Assembly: GCF_000717875.1 (NCBI RefSeq)
Contig: NZ_JOCT01000009.1
Location: 111,814 to 175,813, forward strand
Length of the DNA: 64,000 nt
Source: Streptomyces sp. NRRL S-455
GTDB taxonomy: Bacteria; Actinomycetota; Actinomycetes; Streptomycetales; Streptomycetaceae
Direction: 5' to 3'
Below, one piece after another: positions 1 through 8,063 of the stretch. Every line of letters begins with the position of its first letter. The stretch's first letter is position 1. The translations under genes were made by a program, and so were the position numbers. Under the pieces are notes generated by a model that saw nothing but the letters and a program-made list of their open reading frames with translations, was not told the DNA's origin and made no database searches.

Positions 1-265
1 GCGGGTACGCGTCCGGTCGGACGGACTCGACGGATGCACAGGTCCGGACGGAGGCATCGGGATTGCACCCCTTTCGCCGGTAATGACCTATATAAAGAAT
101 GGCCCCGGACCCACAGCCACCGCTTATGGTGCCCTGACGGCCCGTGGGCAAAGCTGACGGCATACAAAGGGACAAGCACAGCTGTATCGCGCCGGACCGT
201 CGCCAGCGTGAAGAAGCGGACCGAGTGCGCCCCAGGTAACAGCCGTGGATCGAGGAGAGAAAGCT
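1..265. other. upstream region of the HtrA-like gene, no gene called
   Basis: This stretch holds no convincing coding region. The open frame through it lacks a ribosome binding site and runs into the protease gene in another frame. It must carry the promoter of the protease gene. I could not pick a reliable -35/-10 pair by eye. Confidence 0.5.
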
Positions 266-1678
266 GTGAGCACCGAGAACGAGGGCACCGCGGTACCCCC
301 CGCCCCGTCCGCACCTCCCGTGCCGGTGGACGCTCCCGCTGCTCAGGCACCCCAGGGGCCGTACGGGCAGGACGCGCAAGGACAGGGTCCGCACGGGCAG
401 GGGGCTCCCGGTGACGCCGGTCATCCCGGGGTCACCTCCTCCGCCCCGGACCCCTCCTGGCCGCCGCCCCCGCCGCCGACCGCCCCCTACGGCGACGGCG
501 GTTCCGGTTCCGGCGCGGGCGGCTGGGGCTCCTCGTACCAGCAGCCGGCGCCGAAGTCCGGCCGCGGTCGCGGTGGTCTGGTCGCCGCGCTCCTGGTGGC
601 CGCGCTGGTCGCGGGCGGTCTGGGCGGTGGCCTCGGCTACACGCTGGCGAAGAACAACGACGAGAGCACCGGCTCGACGACGGTCTCCGCCTCCACCAGC
701 GGCGGCGACGTCAAGCGCGACCCGGGCACGGTCGCGGGCGTGACGGCCAGGGCGCTGCCGAGCACGGTGACGATCGAGGCCGAGGGCAGCAGCGGCGAGG
801 GCGGCACCGGCACGGGCTTCGTCTTCGACAAGCAGGGCCACATCGTCACCAACAACCACGTGGTGGCCGACGCGGTGGACGGCGGCAAGCTCAGCGCCAC
901 CTTCCCGAACGGCAAGAAGTACGACGCCGAGGTGATCGGCAACGCCCAGGGCTACGACGTGGCGGTCATCAAGCTCAAGAACGCCCCGAGCGACCTGAAG
1001 CCCCTCACCCTCGGCGACTCGGACAAGGTGGCCGTCGGCGACGCGACGATCGCGATCGGCGCCCCCTTCGGCCTGTCCGACACGGTGACGACGGGCATCA
1101 TCAGCGCCAAGAACCGCCCGGTGGCCTCCAGCGACGGCAGCGGCAGCCAGGCCTCCTACATGAGCGCCCTGCAGACCGACGCCTCGATCAACCCGGGCAA
1201 CTCCGGCGGCCCGCTGCTGGACGCGCAGGGCAACGTCATCGGCATCAACTCCGCGATCCAGTCCACCGGCAACGGCGGCTTCGGCACCGGCCAGTCCGGC
1301 TCCATCGGCCTCGGCTTCGCCATCCCGATCAACCAGGCCGAGTACGTCGCCCAGGAGCTGATCAAGACCGGCAAGCCGGTGTACGCGAAGATCGGCGCGT
1401 CCGTGTCCCTGGACGACAGCTCCGACGGCGCGCAGATCACCGACCAGGGCGCGGGCGGCGCGGCACCGGTCGAGCCGGGCGGCCCGGCCGCCGACGCGGG
1501 CCTCAAGCCCGGCGACGTCATCACCAAGCTCGACGACCGTGTGATCGACTCCGGGCCCACCCTGATCGGCGAGATCTGGACCCACAAGCCCGGCGACAAG
1601 GTCACGATCACCTACGAGCGCGGCGGCAAGCAGCACACGGTCGAGGTCACCCTGGGCTCCCGCGTCGGCGACAACTGA
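266..1678 (+). CDS. HtrA-like membrane-anchored serine protease with PDZ domain
   Basis: A trypsin-like protease of the HtrA/DegP type, expected to degrade misfolded exported proteins outside the membrane. Residues 1-100 are a Pro/Gly/Gln-rich, probably cytoplasmic tail. A single membrane segment lies near 102-128. The protease domain carries the triad His198 (TNNHVV), Asp231 (YDVAVI) and Ser313 (GNSGGP), and a PDZ domain fills about 370-470. The start is GTG 266, because a GGAGAG ribosome site sits at 254-259; the in-frame GTG at 245 lacks one. In S. lividans and S. coelicolor such proteases belong to the CssRS secretion-stress regulon (recalled). I infer the same role but saw no operator. 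A 10-bp stem at 1713-1745 follows the stop codon. Confidence 0.93.
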   Translation: MSTENEGTAVPPAPSAPPVPVDAPAAQAPQGPYGQDAQGQGPHGQGAPGDAGHPGVTSSAPDPSWPPPPPPTAPYGDGGSGSGAGGWGSSYQQPAPKSGRGRGGLVAALLVAALVAGGLGGGLGYTLAKNNDESTGSTTVSASTSGGDVKRDPGTVAGVTARALPSTVTIEAEGSSGEGGTGTGFVFDKQGHIVTNNHVVADAVDGGKLSATFPNGKKYDAEVIGNAQGYDVAVIKLKNAPSDLKPLTLGDSDKVAVGDATIAIGAPFGLSDTVTTGIISAKNRPVASSDGSGSQASYMSALQTDASINPGNSGGPLLDAQGNVIGINSAIQSTGNGGFGTGQSGSIGLGFAIPINQAEYVAQELIKTGKPVYAKIGASVSLDDSSDGAQITDQGAGGAAPVEPGGPAADAGLKPGDVITKLDDRVIDSGPTLIGEIWTHKPGDKVTITYERGGKQHTVEVTLGSRVGDN

Positions 1679-1712
1679 TCCCCACCCGCCCGCACCGACC
1701 CGTTACCCTTGT

Positions 1713-1745
1713 CCCCGCGCCGCCCGCATCAGGGCCGGCGCGGGG
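1713..1745 (+). terminator. putative terminator after the protease gene
   Basis: A 10-bp GC-rich stem (CCCCGCGCCG / CGGCGCGGGG) with a 13-base loop and no T-run. Its 3' arm overlaps the first two bases of the following tRNA-Ser gene, so it may also act as a leader structure removed during tRNA processing. Confidence 0.5.
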
Positions 1746-1830
1746 AGGTGTGCCCGAGCGGCCGAAGGGAACGGTCTTGAAAACCGTCGTGGCAGCGATG
1801 TCACCGTGGGTTCAAATCCCACCGCCTCCG
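1744..1830 (+). tRNA. tRNA-Ser(UGA)
   Basis: Type II tRNA with a long variable arm. The 7-bp acceptor stem is GGAGGTG with CGCCTCC (one G-U pair). The anticodon loop CTTGAAA gives UGA, and the T arm is GTGGG-TTCAAAT-CCCAC. The discriminator base is G and CCA is not encoded. It reads UCN serine codons. Confidence 0.95.
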
Positions 1831-1989
1831 CGCGATGAGCAGTGAGAACGGCCCCCGTCCACGGTTGATGGAGGGGGGCCGTTCACTTGCCCGGGACTCC
1901 GGGACTTCCCGCCGTTCCCCGTAGTTCCCCGCGGCCAAATCGCTCTGGGCCTCGATAGGTCGGGTGTGAGCTTGTGCCAAGATCGCGGG

Positions 1990-2400
1990 ATGCTGCGACT
2001 CACCGATTTCATTATCGACTGCCCGGACACGATGAAGCTGGCGGCTTTCTACTCCGAGGTGACGGGCCGTCCGATCAAGGAAGGCAGCTCCGAGAACTGG
2101 GCCGGCATCCAGTTCGGCGAGATCGAGCTGGCATTCATCCGGGTGGACGACTACCGCGCTCCGCAGTGGCCCGACATCGAGCACCCCAAGCAGTTCCACC
2201 TCGACTTCGAAGTGGACGAGATCGAGTCCGAGCAGCGCCGCGTCCTCGACCTCGGCGCGACGCTGAGGCAGGACTTCATCGGCCCCAACGGCTACGGCTG
2301 GCAGGTCTACACCGACCCGATCGGCCACCCCTTCTGCCTGTGCCGCAACAAGGGCGTCATCTGGACCGACCAGGGCCCGATCTGGCCCAAGCGCGACTGA
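1990..2400 (+). CDS. VOC (glyoxalase-like) family protein
   Basis: A 136-residue single-domain vicinal oxygen chelate protein. Two beta-alpha-beta-beta-beta half-modules are recognisable: the first opens at LTDFIIDCPD and the second at QFHLDFEVDEI, ending in DPIGHPFCLCR, the usual tail of glyoxalase/bleomycin-resistance relatives. The substrate cannot be told. The start is ATG 1990, where the domain begins; the GTG at 1966 would add eight unrelated residues. There is no Shine-Dalgarno, and a CAAGAT hexamer lies six bases before the ATG, so the mRNA may be leaderless. A decayed relative lies at about 5910-6110. Confidence 0.85.
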   Translation: MLRLTDFIIDCPDTMKLAAFYSEVTGRPIKEGSSENWAGIQFGEIELAFIRVDDYRAPQWPDIEHPKQFHLDFEVDEIESEQRRVLDLGATLRQDFIGPNGYGWQVYTDPIGHPFCLCRNKGVIWTDQGPIWPKRD

Positions 2401-2506
2401 TCAGCCGCCTGTGGTTCATGGCGTCCAGGTGGAGCGTGCCACCCGCTCGTCGGCTCGCGGCCGTCTCTCCGCAGCTCAAGCGCAAGGGTGGGCGGGCTAC
2501 CGAGTG

Positions 2507-2677
2507 CTAGCGGATGGGGTGGTGACGGGAGCGTTGGGACCAGCGGACGGCGATGAGGCCCAGCGCAGCGACAAGGACCACGATGCCGATGATCAACAAG
2601 TAGCCCAACCCTTCCGCGGCCACTCCGATGATTCCCAGCACGAGGCCGACCAGAACGAGAAGGAGCAAGAGGGCCAT
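2507..2677 (-). CDS. small hydrophobic membrane protein (56 aa)
   Basis: A 56-residue protein with two closely spaced hydrophobic segments (residues 2-20 and 26-45) and a basic tail ending RSRHHPIR. The ribosome site AAGGGAGG lies about nine bases before the ATG, which strongly supports a real gene. It follows the PRC-barrel gene on the same strand after a 38-base gap and is probably co-transcribed with it. It resembles small membrane proteins found near stress genes in Streptomyces. The function is unknown. Confidence 0.75.
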   Translation of the reverse strand: MALLLLLVLVGLVLGIIGVAAEGLGYLLIIGIVVLVAALGLIAVRWSQRSRHHPIR

Positions 2678-2715
2678 GGCGCGTACGCCTCCCTTGGGTG
2701 GCTGAGCGCGGGCGA

Positions 2716-3072
2716 TCAGCGGCGCGCGAGTTGCCGCTCGCCACCTGCGCCCGTCTGGTAGGGCATGTCGTAGTGCTGGAAGATCGCTTCCTCCGACTCG
2801 GCGGGCAGGATGTCGTCCATGCCGACCGAGGGCGCCTTCTTCACCAGCGTCTTGGTGTAGGAGACCTTGACGTAGCCGGGCCCGAGGATCGCCTCGTCCA
2901 GGGGTACGAAGGCCAGGTGGTGGCGGGTGGGGAGTCCGGTGCGAACCGTGGCCATGGCCGGTTCGTCGGTGGTGGTGTCGACGTAGACCGCTTCGAGTAC
3001 GCCGATCTTGTGGCCCTTGGGGTCGACGACGCTGCGGTTGCGCCACTCGCGGATATCGGCTGAATGGATCAT
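2716..3072 (-). CDS. PRC-barrel domain protein
   Basis: A 118-residue soluble protein. The N-terminal 75 residues (REWRNRSVVDPKGHKIGVLEAVYVDTTT onward) form a PRC-barrel, a small beta domain known from RimM and photosynthetic reaction centre H subunits that usually mediates protein or RNA contacts. The C-terminal part is polar and acidic. The start ATG at 3072 has an AGGAGGC ribosome site. It leads a probable two-gene unit with the small membrane gene at 2507-2677 and is divergent from the YihY gene. Stand-alone PRC-barrel proteins are common in actinobacterial stress regions. The role here is unknown. Confidence 0.8.
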   Translation of the reverse strand: MIHSADIREWRNRSVVDPKGHKIGVLEAVYVDTTTDEPAMATVRTGLPTRHHLAFVPLDEAILGPGYVKVSYTKTLVKKAPSVGMDDILPAESEEAIFQHYDMPYQTGAGGERQLARR

Positions 3073-3234
3073 GGCCTGCCTCCTGAGCCGTTGATCCGGG
3101 CCCGTAGGAGCAGCACCCCCGCAGGCAGTCACAGCCTGCTGAACCCTCGGTGGCCCTTCGTTCGTCCAGGCTATCCGGGAATCTCTGCGTCGCGCCCTCA
3201 CGCGACAGGGGTTTCGAAGTGGTAGTCGACAGGC

Positions 3235-4068
3235 ATGCCGATGAAGCCTTCCGGTCCGGCGGACCGCTCATCTTGGTTCGGACGACTGCACCGCGTGATC
3301 AGCCGTTCGCCGGCCGGGCGGGGATGGCGGCGGAGCAGGGATATCGAGCTGTGGTCGCGTTCGCTGGGCTTCGCGGCGCTGGGGCTGCTCACGCTGGTGC
3401 CGCTGCTGATCATCGTCTCCGCCGCCGACGCCGAGCACGGGCGGGGGTTCGCGCAGTGGCTCGGGGAAGGGCTGGGCGTCTCGACGGCCTCCAGGCGACA
3501 GGTCGAGCAACTGTTCATCCGGCCCGGTCAGGCCCTGCGGACCACCACCGCGTTCGGTATCGCCGCCCTTGCCGTGTTCGGCCTGACCTTCGGTGCGGCG
3601 GTGCAGACCGGCTATGAGAAGGTCTGGGACCTGCCGTCGGCCCGCTGGTGGGCCAGGTGGCGGCATGTGGTGTGGCTCGGCGTCCTCACGGGATACCTCT
3701 ACCTCTCCGCCACCACCGCGTTGCGGCGCGAACCTCTGGCGGGCGGGGCCGTGGCCTCGCTGAGTGCCGTGCTGTTCCTGTGGTGGTCCCAGCGCCTGCT
3801 GCTCGGCGGGCGAATCCGCTGGCGTGCCCTGTTGCCCGGCGCCGTGGCCACCGTGATCGGGCTGGTCGGTCTGAGGGTCTTCTCCAGACTGGTCTTCTCG
3901 CCGTTGATCGCGTCCAACACCGTCACCTACGGACCCGTCGGAACCGTCCTCGTCATCCAGTCCTGGCTGGTCGGTGTGGGTGTCGTCGTCTTCGGCGGTG
4001 CCCTGGTCGGCCGCCTGCTGTACGAAGAACTCCCCCGCATCGCACACTCACTGAAACGGCATGAGTGA
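3235..4068 (+). CDS. YihY/BrkB family integral membrane protein
   Basis: A 277-residue protein with about six hydrophobic segments (roughly 47-65, 103-125, 143-160, 172-188, 198-220, 237-262) in the layout of the UPF0761/YihY-BrkB family. Members were once called ribonuclease BN, but they are membrane proteins without shown nuclease activity. The N-terminus is short and basic. The start is ATG 3235; a second ATG two codons later is possible. It is divergent from the PRC-barrel gene, with about 160 bases between, and stands alone. Confidence 0.85.
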   Translation: MPMKPSGPADRSSWFGRLHRVISRSPAGRGWRRSRDIELWSRSLGFAALGLLTLVPLLIIVSAADAEHGRGFAQWLGEGLGVSTASRRQVEQLFIRPGQALRTTTAFGIAALAVFGLTFGAAVQTGYEKVWDLPSARWWARWRHVVWLGVLTGYLYLSATTALRREPLAGGAVASLSAVLFLWWSQRLLLGGRIRWRALLPGAVATVIGLVGLRVFSRLVFSPLIASNTVTYGPVGTVLVIQSWLVGVGVVVFGGALVGRLLYEELPRIAHSLKRHE

Positions 4069-4426
4069 GGCGTATTTGCGCCAGGGAGACACCTGACTCA
4101 TGGCAGCCCGTGGCCGCCGCTCCTTGTCTCAAGTGAGAACGGCTGCCAACACACGTTTCGCAGGATTCGAGATCGTGAAGCATCTTCGCCTCCGTGTCGG
4201 TCACGCTGGGGGATTGCGCTTTTTTGGTGGCGTTTCCCAGTCGCCCGTCCGGAGCAGAGAAGTGAGCGCCATCCGGCCCATTAAGCATTATTGAGAATTT
4301 CGTGATTGGTTGGCCAATTCCAGCGAAGGCCCTTGAGGCGACCATGGATCGATCGCTTCCTCGAATAATATGCCGCCGTCAGAACCGGCAATGTAGGCAT
4401 CACCCCTCACAGGAATTGGCCCCTCG
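4069..4426. other. intergenic region of lower GC, no gene called
   Basis: About 360 bases without a supported gene. The part 4220-4400 is clearly richer in A and T than the rest of the window (for example TTAAGCATTATTGAGAATTT). It contains a short inverted repeat ATTGG-TTGG-CCAAT at 4305-4318 and a TAATAT hexamer near 4366 that could serve the downstream gene. It may have been acquired together with the ice-binding-like gene. Confidence 0.4.
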
Positions 4427-5590
4427 ATGACACTGAATATCGCTGGTGCGTCACGATGGCGCTCCATGCCGCTTTGGATCACTGCGGTGGTAACCGCGCT
4501 GATCGCCGCTGCTGTGATCGCGATGTCGCCGACACGCGCTGAAGCCGTTGCCACGCCTGTGCCTCTGGGTACGGCAGGCGATTACGGAGTACTGGCGGGT
4601 TCGACAGTCACCAACACCGGCCCGACGACGGTCGAGCGTAACGTCGGGGTGAGTCCGGGTACGGCGATCGTGGGGTTCCCGCCCGGCGTAGTGCTGCCGC
4701 CCGGAACCATCCATGCCGCTGACGCCGAGGCTCTCCAGGCCCAGAGCGATCTGACCACGGCGTACAACCAGGCCGCCGGGCAGGCACCGGACGTCACGTA
4801 CACCGGAGACCCCGTGGAGCTCGGTGGCCAGACGCTGGTTCCGGGCGTCTACAAGGTGCCCGTCAGCGCCCAGATCACCGGCACCCTCACCCTGAACGGC
4901 CAGGGCAACCCCAACGCGGTCTGGGTGTTCCAGGTCGGTTCGACGCTGACGACGGCGTCCGCAAGCTCGGTGAGTTTCATCAATGGCGCCAACCCGTGCA
5001 ACGTGTACTGGCAGATCGGCAGCTCGGCCACTTTCGGTACCGGCACCAGTTTCGTGGGCAACGTCCTGGCCTTGACCTCGATCACTGCCAACACGAACAC
5101 GACCATCAACGGCCGGCTGCTGGCCCGCAACGGTGCCGTGACGCTGGACTCCAACACGATCTTCCAGGGTGAGTGCGGGACCAGCCCCACCGGGACTCCG
5201 ACGGGGACTCCCACCGGGACTCCGACGGGGACTCCGACGGGGACTCCGACGGGGACTCCGACGGGGACTCCGACGGGGACTCCGACGGGGACTCCGACGG
5301 GGACTCCCACCGGGACTCCGACGGGGACTCCGACGGGGACTCCCACCGGGACTCCGACGGGGACTCCGACGGGGACTCCGACGGGGACTCCCACCGGGAC
5401 CCCGACGGGGACTCCGACGGGCACTCCCACGGACGGCGGCCGTCATGACGGGGGCAAAAAGCACGATGGGCACGGCCATCATGACGGGGGCAAAAAGCAC
5501 GATGGCCACGGTCACCACGACGGGGGCAAGAAGCACGATGGGCACGGCAGTCACGGCTGGGCAGACTTCCCGTCATTGTCTGGGCACTAG
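4427..5590 (+). CDS. secreted ice-binding-like (DUF3494) protein with TPTG and His/Asp repeats
   Basis: A 387-residue exported protein. Residues 1-40 form a signal peptide (basic start, hydrophobic 17-33, ADS-like cleavage near SPTRAEA). Residues 45-245 match the DUF3494 / ice-binding-protein-1 fold: LGTAGDYGVLAGSTVTNTG opening, VFQVGSTLTT, and the NGRLLARNGAVTLDSN closing strand. About 80 residues of TPTG tandem repeats (5188-5432) follow, then three copies of a 12-residue HDGGKKHDGHGH unit (5444-5551). There is no LPXTG motif or C-terminal membrane anchor. DUF3494 proteins occur as antifreeze proteins and as adhesins in non-polar bacteria, so ice binding is not established. The repeats look like a cell-wall stalk plus a metal-binding tail (inference). 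Confidence 0.8.
   Translation: MTLNIAGASRWRSMPLWITAVVTALIAAAVIAMSPTRAEAVATPVPLGTAGDYGVLAGSTVTNTGPTTVERNVGVSPGTAIVGFPPGVVLPPGTIHAADAEALQAQSDLTTAYNQAAGQAPDVTYTGDPVELGGQTLVPGVYKVPVSAQITGTLTLNGQGNPNAVWVFQVGSTLTTASASSVSFINGANPCNVYWQIGSSATFGTGTSFVGNVLALTSITANTNTTINGRLLARNGAVTLDSNTIFQGECGTSPTGTPTGTPTGTPTGTPTGTPTGTPTGTPTGTPTGTPTGTPTGTPTGTPTGTPTGTPTGTPTGTPTGTPTGTPTGTPTGTPTDGGRHDGGKKHDGHGHHDGGKKHDGHGHHDGGKKHDGHGSHGWADFPSLSGH
5188..5432 (+). repeat. 12-bp tandem repeat array encoding TPTG units
   Basis: About twenty near-perfect copies of a 12-base unit of the form GGGACTCCGACG, with the variant CCCACC every few copies. The variants are themselves patterned, which suggests expansion in larger blocks of several units. 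The array is in frame with the DUF3494 gene and, being low in complexity, leaves all six frames open. Confidence 0.95.
5444..5551 (+). repeat. 36-bp tandem repeat encoding a His/Asp/Lys unit
   Basis: Three copies at 5444, 5480 and 5516, each encoding a twelve-residue block rich in His, Asp, Gly and Lys. It forms the C-terminal tail of the ice-binding-like protein. Confidence 0.9.
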
Positions 5591-5909
5591 CTGACCTGGC
5601 CATGTGCCTGGTAGGGATTGCCTGGCTTCTGGCGTAGAGAACGGCAAGCCAGTGGACCAAACGGCGCGCGGCGGATCACCATCGATTCGTCGCGCGCCTT
5701 ATTCGTGCTGGGGGGCTTGGGCATTGCGAGAATGGAGCGTCAATCCCCGAAGACTTGTCCAGGGCAGCCGAGACTGACCGCTCATTCGGAATTGACGGCA
5801 ATGGCGGCACGCAGACCCGCCAGGCTAGGCGGCCTGCTTCTTCGACCCTGTCGGCGTGCGGTCCCAGGCGGGCCAAGCAGGGGCCACTACTCCTCCTTTC
5901 TGCCGATGT
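5591..5909. other. gene-free region after the ice-binding-like gene
   Basis: No supported coding sequence. Open frames on both strands lack ribosome sites and family resemblance. A loose inverted repeat CTGGCTT / AAGCCAG around 5620-5653 might end transcription of the upstream gene. The region leads directly into the remnant of a VOC gene. Confidence 0.4.
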
Positions 5910-6110
5910 GCTGCACGATTCAGCTCGGGTATTTCGGGTGCGTCCTGGCCTTCCAACGGGTGGCTGACTGCATGTCGCCGCAGTGGCCCGACTCGACCTG
6001 GCCTCAAGCTCCATCTGGACCTTGGTGTCGCGGACCTGGAGCGAGCCCGGGACCAGGTGCACCGTGGAACGGGCGTGCTCCCTGGCGTCCACGTGGAGCG
6101 CGCCACTGTA
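5910..6110 (+). pseudogene. decayed VOC-family gene (frameshifted fragment)
   Basis: Two frames together spell a VOC segment: VLAFQRVADCMSPQWPDSTW (about 5944-6003) continues in the next frame as KLHLDLGVADLERARDQVHR (about 6006-6066). The order and spacing match the intact VOC protein at 1990-2400 (LAFIRVDDYRAPQWPDIEHP, then QFHLDFEVDEIESEQRRV). The frame change lies near 6003-6006. Neither the N-terminal nor the C-terminal half of the fold is recognisable. This is a dead fragment, and the limits are approximate. Confidence 0.75.
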
Positions 6111-6494
6111 CGAACGACCTGGACGCCAGGGGCCGTGTCTGCTCGGCTCTGCCCTGGGGCGATGGCAGACATTATGGGAGCTGCGGGCGGCCTCGGCACC
6201 CGTGACAATGGCGCGATGTGACGCTGGTCGGGAGGGGGCTGTGCACCCTGGTGCGCTGACAGCGGCTTTCAACCTGCGCATGCTGAGCCCCCGGTGGTTC
6301 CATTCCCGGCTCCAGGGCCATGGAGGTGATACGGCATCAGACCCTCACATCCCAGGGAGCACTGGCAGCTGGACCACGGCACCGGCGCGACGCGCGAGGC
6401 CGGTAGGTTGGAGCCGCCCCGCCCCGGGTGGACGCAGCGGAGGTGAGGGCCCGAGCGGCATGAGGGAACGGTTCTGAAGAGGCGAGAGAGGGGG
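6111..6494. other. gene-free region before the glycosyltransferase
   Basis: About 380 bases with no supported gene. It holds the debris downstream of the VOC fragment and presumably the promoter of the GT2 gene. The sequence GAGAGGGGG just before 6495 is that gene's ribosome site. Confidence 0.4.
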
Positions 6495-7262
6495 GTGAGT
6501 GCCGGCGTGAGCCGACGCGTCGTCGTCGTCACCGCTGTGCACGGCCCGTCGGCCCGGTTCCTGCCGGAGGCCTACAAGTCCCTGCGGGAGCAGTGGCTGC
6601 CCGAGGGCTGGGAGTGGCACTGGGTCATCCAGGAGGACGGGGAGGGCAGGCACGTACGGCCGTATGTGCCCGACGACGAGCGGGTGACGTTCCGGCAGGG
6701 CAGGGCCGGTGGGCCCGGAGTGGCGCGGACCATCGCGCTGGCCCATGCGGAGGGGGCGTACGTGAAAGTCCTGGACGCCGACGACCAGTTGGCGCCGGGC
6801 GTCCTCGCGCGGGATCTGGCGGCGCTGGAGGGCGACCGCGGGCTCGGGTGGGCGACGTCCCGTGCGCTGGACCTCATGCCCGACGGGTCGACGGTCGGGT
6901 TTCCGGGCGACCCGGACCAGGGGCCGATCGAACGCGGCGCGGTGCTCGAGCACTGGAAGGCGAACGGCTTCCTCGCCCAGGTCCATCCGGCGTCGCTGTT
7001 CGTACGACGGGAGTTGCTGCTCGCCCTCGGCGGCTGGATGGCGCTGCCGGCGTCGGAGGACACGGGGCTGCTGCTCGCGCTGAACGCCGTGAGCCGGGGG
7101 TGGTTCTCGGGGGAGGTGGGGCTGCTGTACCGGAAGTGGGAGGGGCAGGTGACCGGGCAGGCGGCCCATGTGGACCGGGTCGAGCGGGACGCGCGGATGG
7201 CTGTCGTGGAGGCCAGGGCGCGGGCGTTGGCCGAGCTGCGGTGGCCGTTTCCGGCCGGTTGA
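6495..7262 (+). CDS. family 2 glycosyltransferase
   Basis: A 255-residue soluble GT-A glycosyltransferase. It opens with a nucleotide-binding strand (RRVVVVTAVHGPSARFLPEAYKSL). The metal-binding acidic motif is DADD (residues 95-98, YVKVLDADDQ). An acceptor-side segment with SEDTGLLLAL and a W-rich end follows. There is no membrane anchor. The donor and acceptor sugars are unknown. The start GTG 6495 has a GAGAGGGGG ribosome site. It converges on the PIG-L gene with a 13-base gap. A GT beside a PIG-L type deacetylase recalls N-acetylglucosaminyl metabolism, but convergent genes need not work together. Confidence 0.85.
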   Translation: MSAGVSRRVVVVTAVHGPSARFLPEAYKSLREQWLPEGWEWHWVIQEDGEGRHVRPYVPDDERVTFRQGRAGGPGVARTIALAHAEGAYVKVLDADDQLAPGVLARDLAALEGDRGLGWATSRALDLMPDGSTVGFPGDPDQGPIERGAVLEHWKANGFLAQVHPASLFVRRELLLALGGWMALPASEDTGLLLALNAVSRGWFSGEVGLLYRKWEGQVTGQAAHVDRVERDARMAVVEARARALAELRWPFPAG

Positions 7263-7275
7263 GCGGGGCGCGGGC

Positions 7276-8037
7276 CTACGCCAGGAGTTCCGTCCGGGGC
7301 GGCGCCGTCGTCACCGGGTCATGGCGGATGTAGTACTCCGTGCCGAGCAGTCGCTCCCGCTCCGGCCCGGGGAGCGCGGCGATCAGACCCGGCGCGGCTC
7401 CGCGTGCCACCTCCGTGCGGTGCGCGAGCACGGCCGCCACCTTCCGCTCCAGCCAGGGGGTCACGTCCACGGTCGCGCTGATCAGCTCGTCCGGGACGGT
7501 GTGCATCGCTTTGCCCACCGGGGCCAGTTGTCCGGCCCACGCCCGGACGGCGGAGTGCGGATGCGTGGCCAGGTACAGGGCTTTCGGCCGCCAGGGCTCG
7601 CCGGCCTCCGGGTAGAGGCGTTCCAGTCCGGCGGCGTGGACGGCCAGCAGGGTCACGCGGTGGGTGTGCACATGGTCCTCGTGGCCCGTCAGTCCGCCGT
7701 AGGCGTCGTGCGTGACGACGATCTCCGGGCGGACGTCCCGGATCTGCGCGACCAGTGCGCCCACCGTCTCGTCGAGCGGGGCGTCGCAGAAGCGCGCTCT
7801 GCCCGGGGCCGACCGCGGTAGGCGGGAGTCGGCGTAGCCCAGCAGGCGCGGCTTGTCGGCGCCGAGGACGCGGAGTGCTTCGGCCAGTTCCGCGGCGCGT
7901 GGGCTGTCCGGCGCCCAGGTCGCCGTGACCACCGTGGTGCGCGCGCCCGCCGCCGCGTGCCGGGCGAGTACGCCGCCCGCCGACAGGGACTCGTCGTCGG
8001 GGTGGGCGAAGACGGCCAGCAGGCTCGGTGTGGACAT
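7276..8037 (-). CDS. PIG-L family deacetylase
   Basis: A 253-residue zinc-dependent N-acetyl hydrolase of the LmbE/PIG-L family. It shows the metal motif AHPDDE (residues 11-16) and the second metal ligand in GHEDHVHTH (about 128-136). Relatives include MshB and the antibiotic-tailoring GlcNAc deacetylases; the substrate here cannot be assigned. No Shine-Dalgarno precedes the ATG at 8037. A TAGCCT hexamer ends six bases upstream, so a leaderless mRNA is likely. Confidence 0.9.
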   Translation of the reverse strand: MSTPSLLAVFAHPDDESLSAGGVLARHAAAGARTTVVTATWAPDSPRAAELAEALRVLGADKPRLLGYADSRLPRSAPGRARFCDAPLDETVGALVAQIRDVRPEIVVTHDAYGGLTGHEDHVHTHRVTLLAVHAAGLERLYPEAGEPWRPKALYLATHPHSAVRAWAGQLAPVGKAMHTVPDELISATVDVTPWLERKVAAVLAHRTEVARGAAPGLIAALPGPERERLLGTEYYIRHDPVTTAPPRTELLA

Positions 8038-8063
8038 GGGGGGAGGCTAGTCGGTGGCGCCCG

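Noticed and set aside
4100..4294. A 64-residue plus-strand gene
   Set aside because: No ribosome site, no family resemblance, and it lies in an AT-enriched spacer.
5188..5432. A CRISPR array
   Set aside because: The repeats are contiguous 12-base units without spacers and lie in frame within a secreted protein gene.
4451..5554. Long open frames antisense to and in other frames of the ice-binding-like gene
   Set aside because: They are low-complexity products of the 12-base repeat array and have no ribosome sites or recognisable domains.
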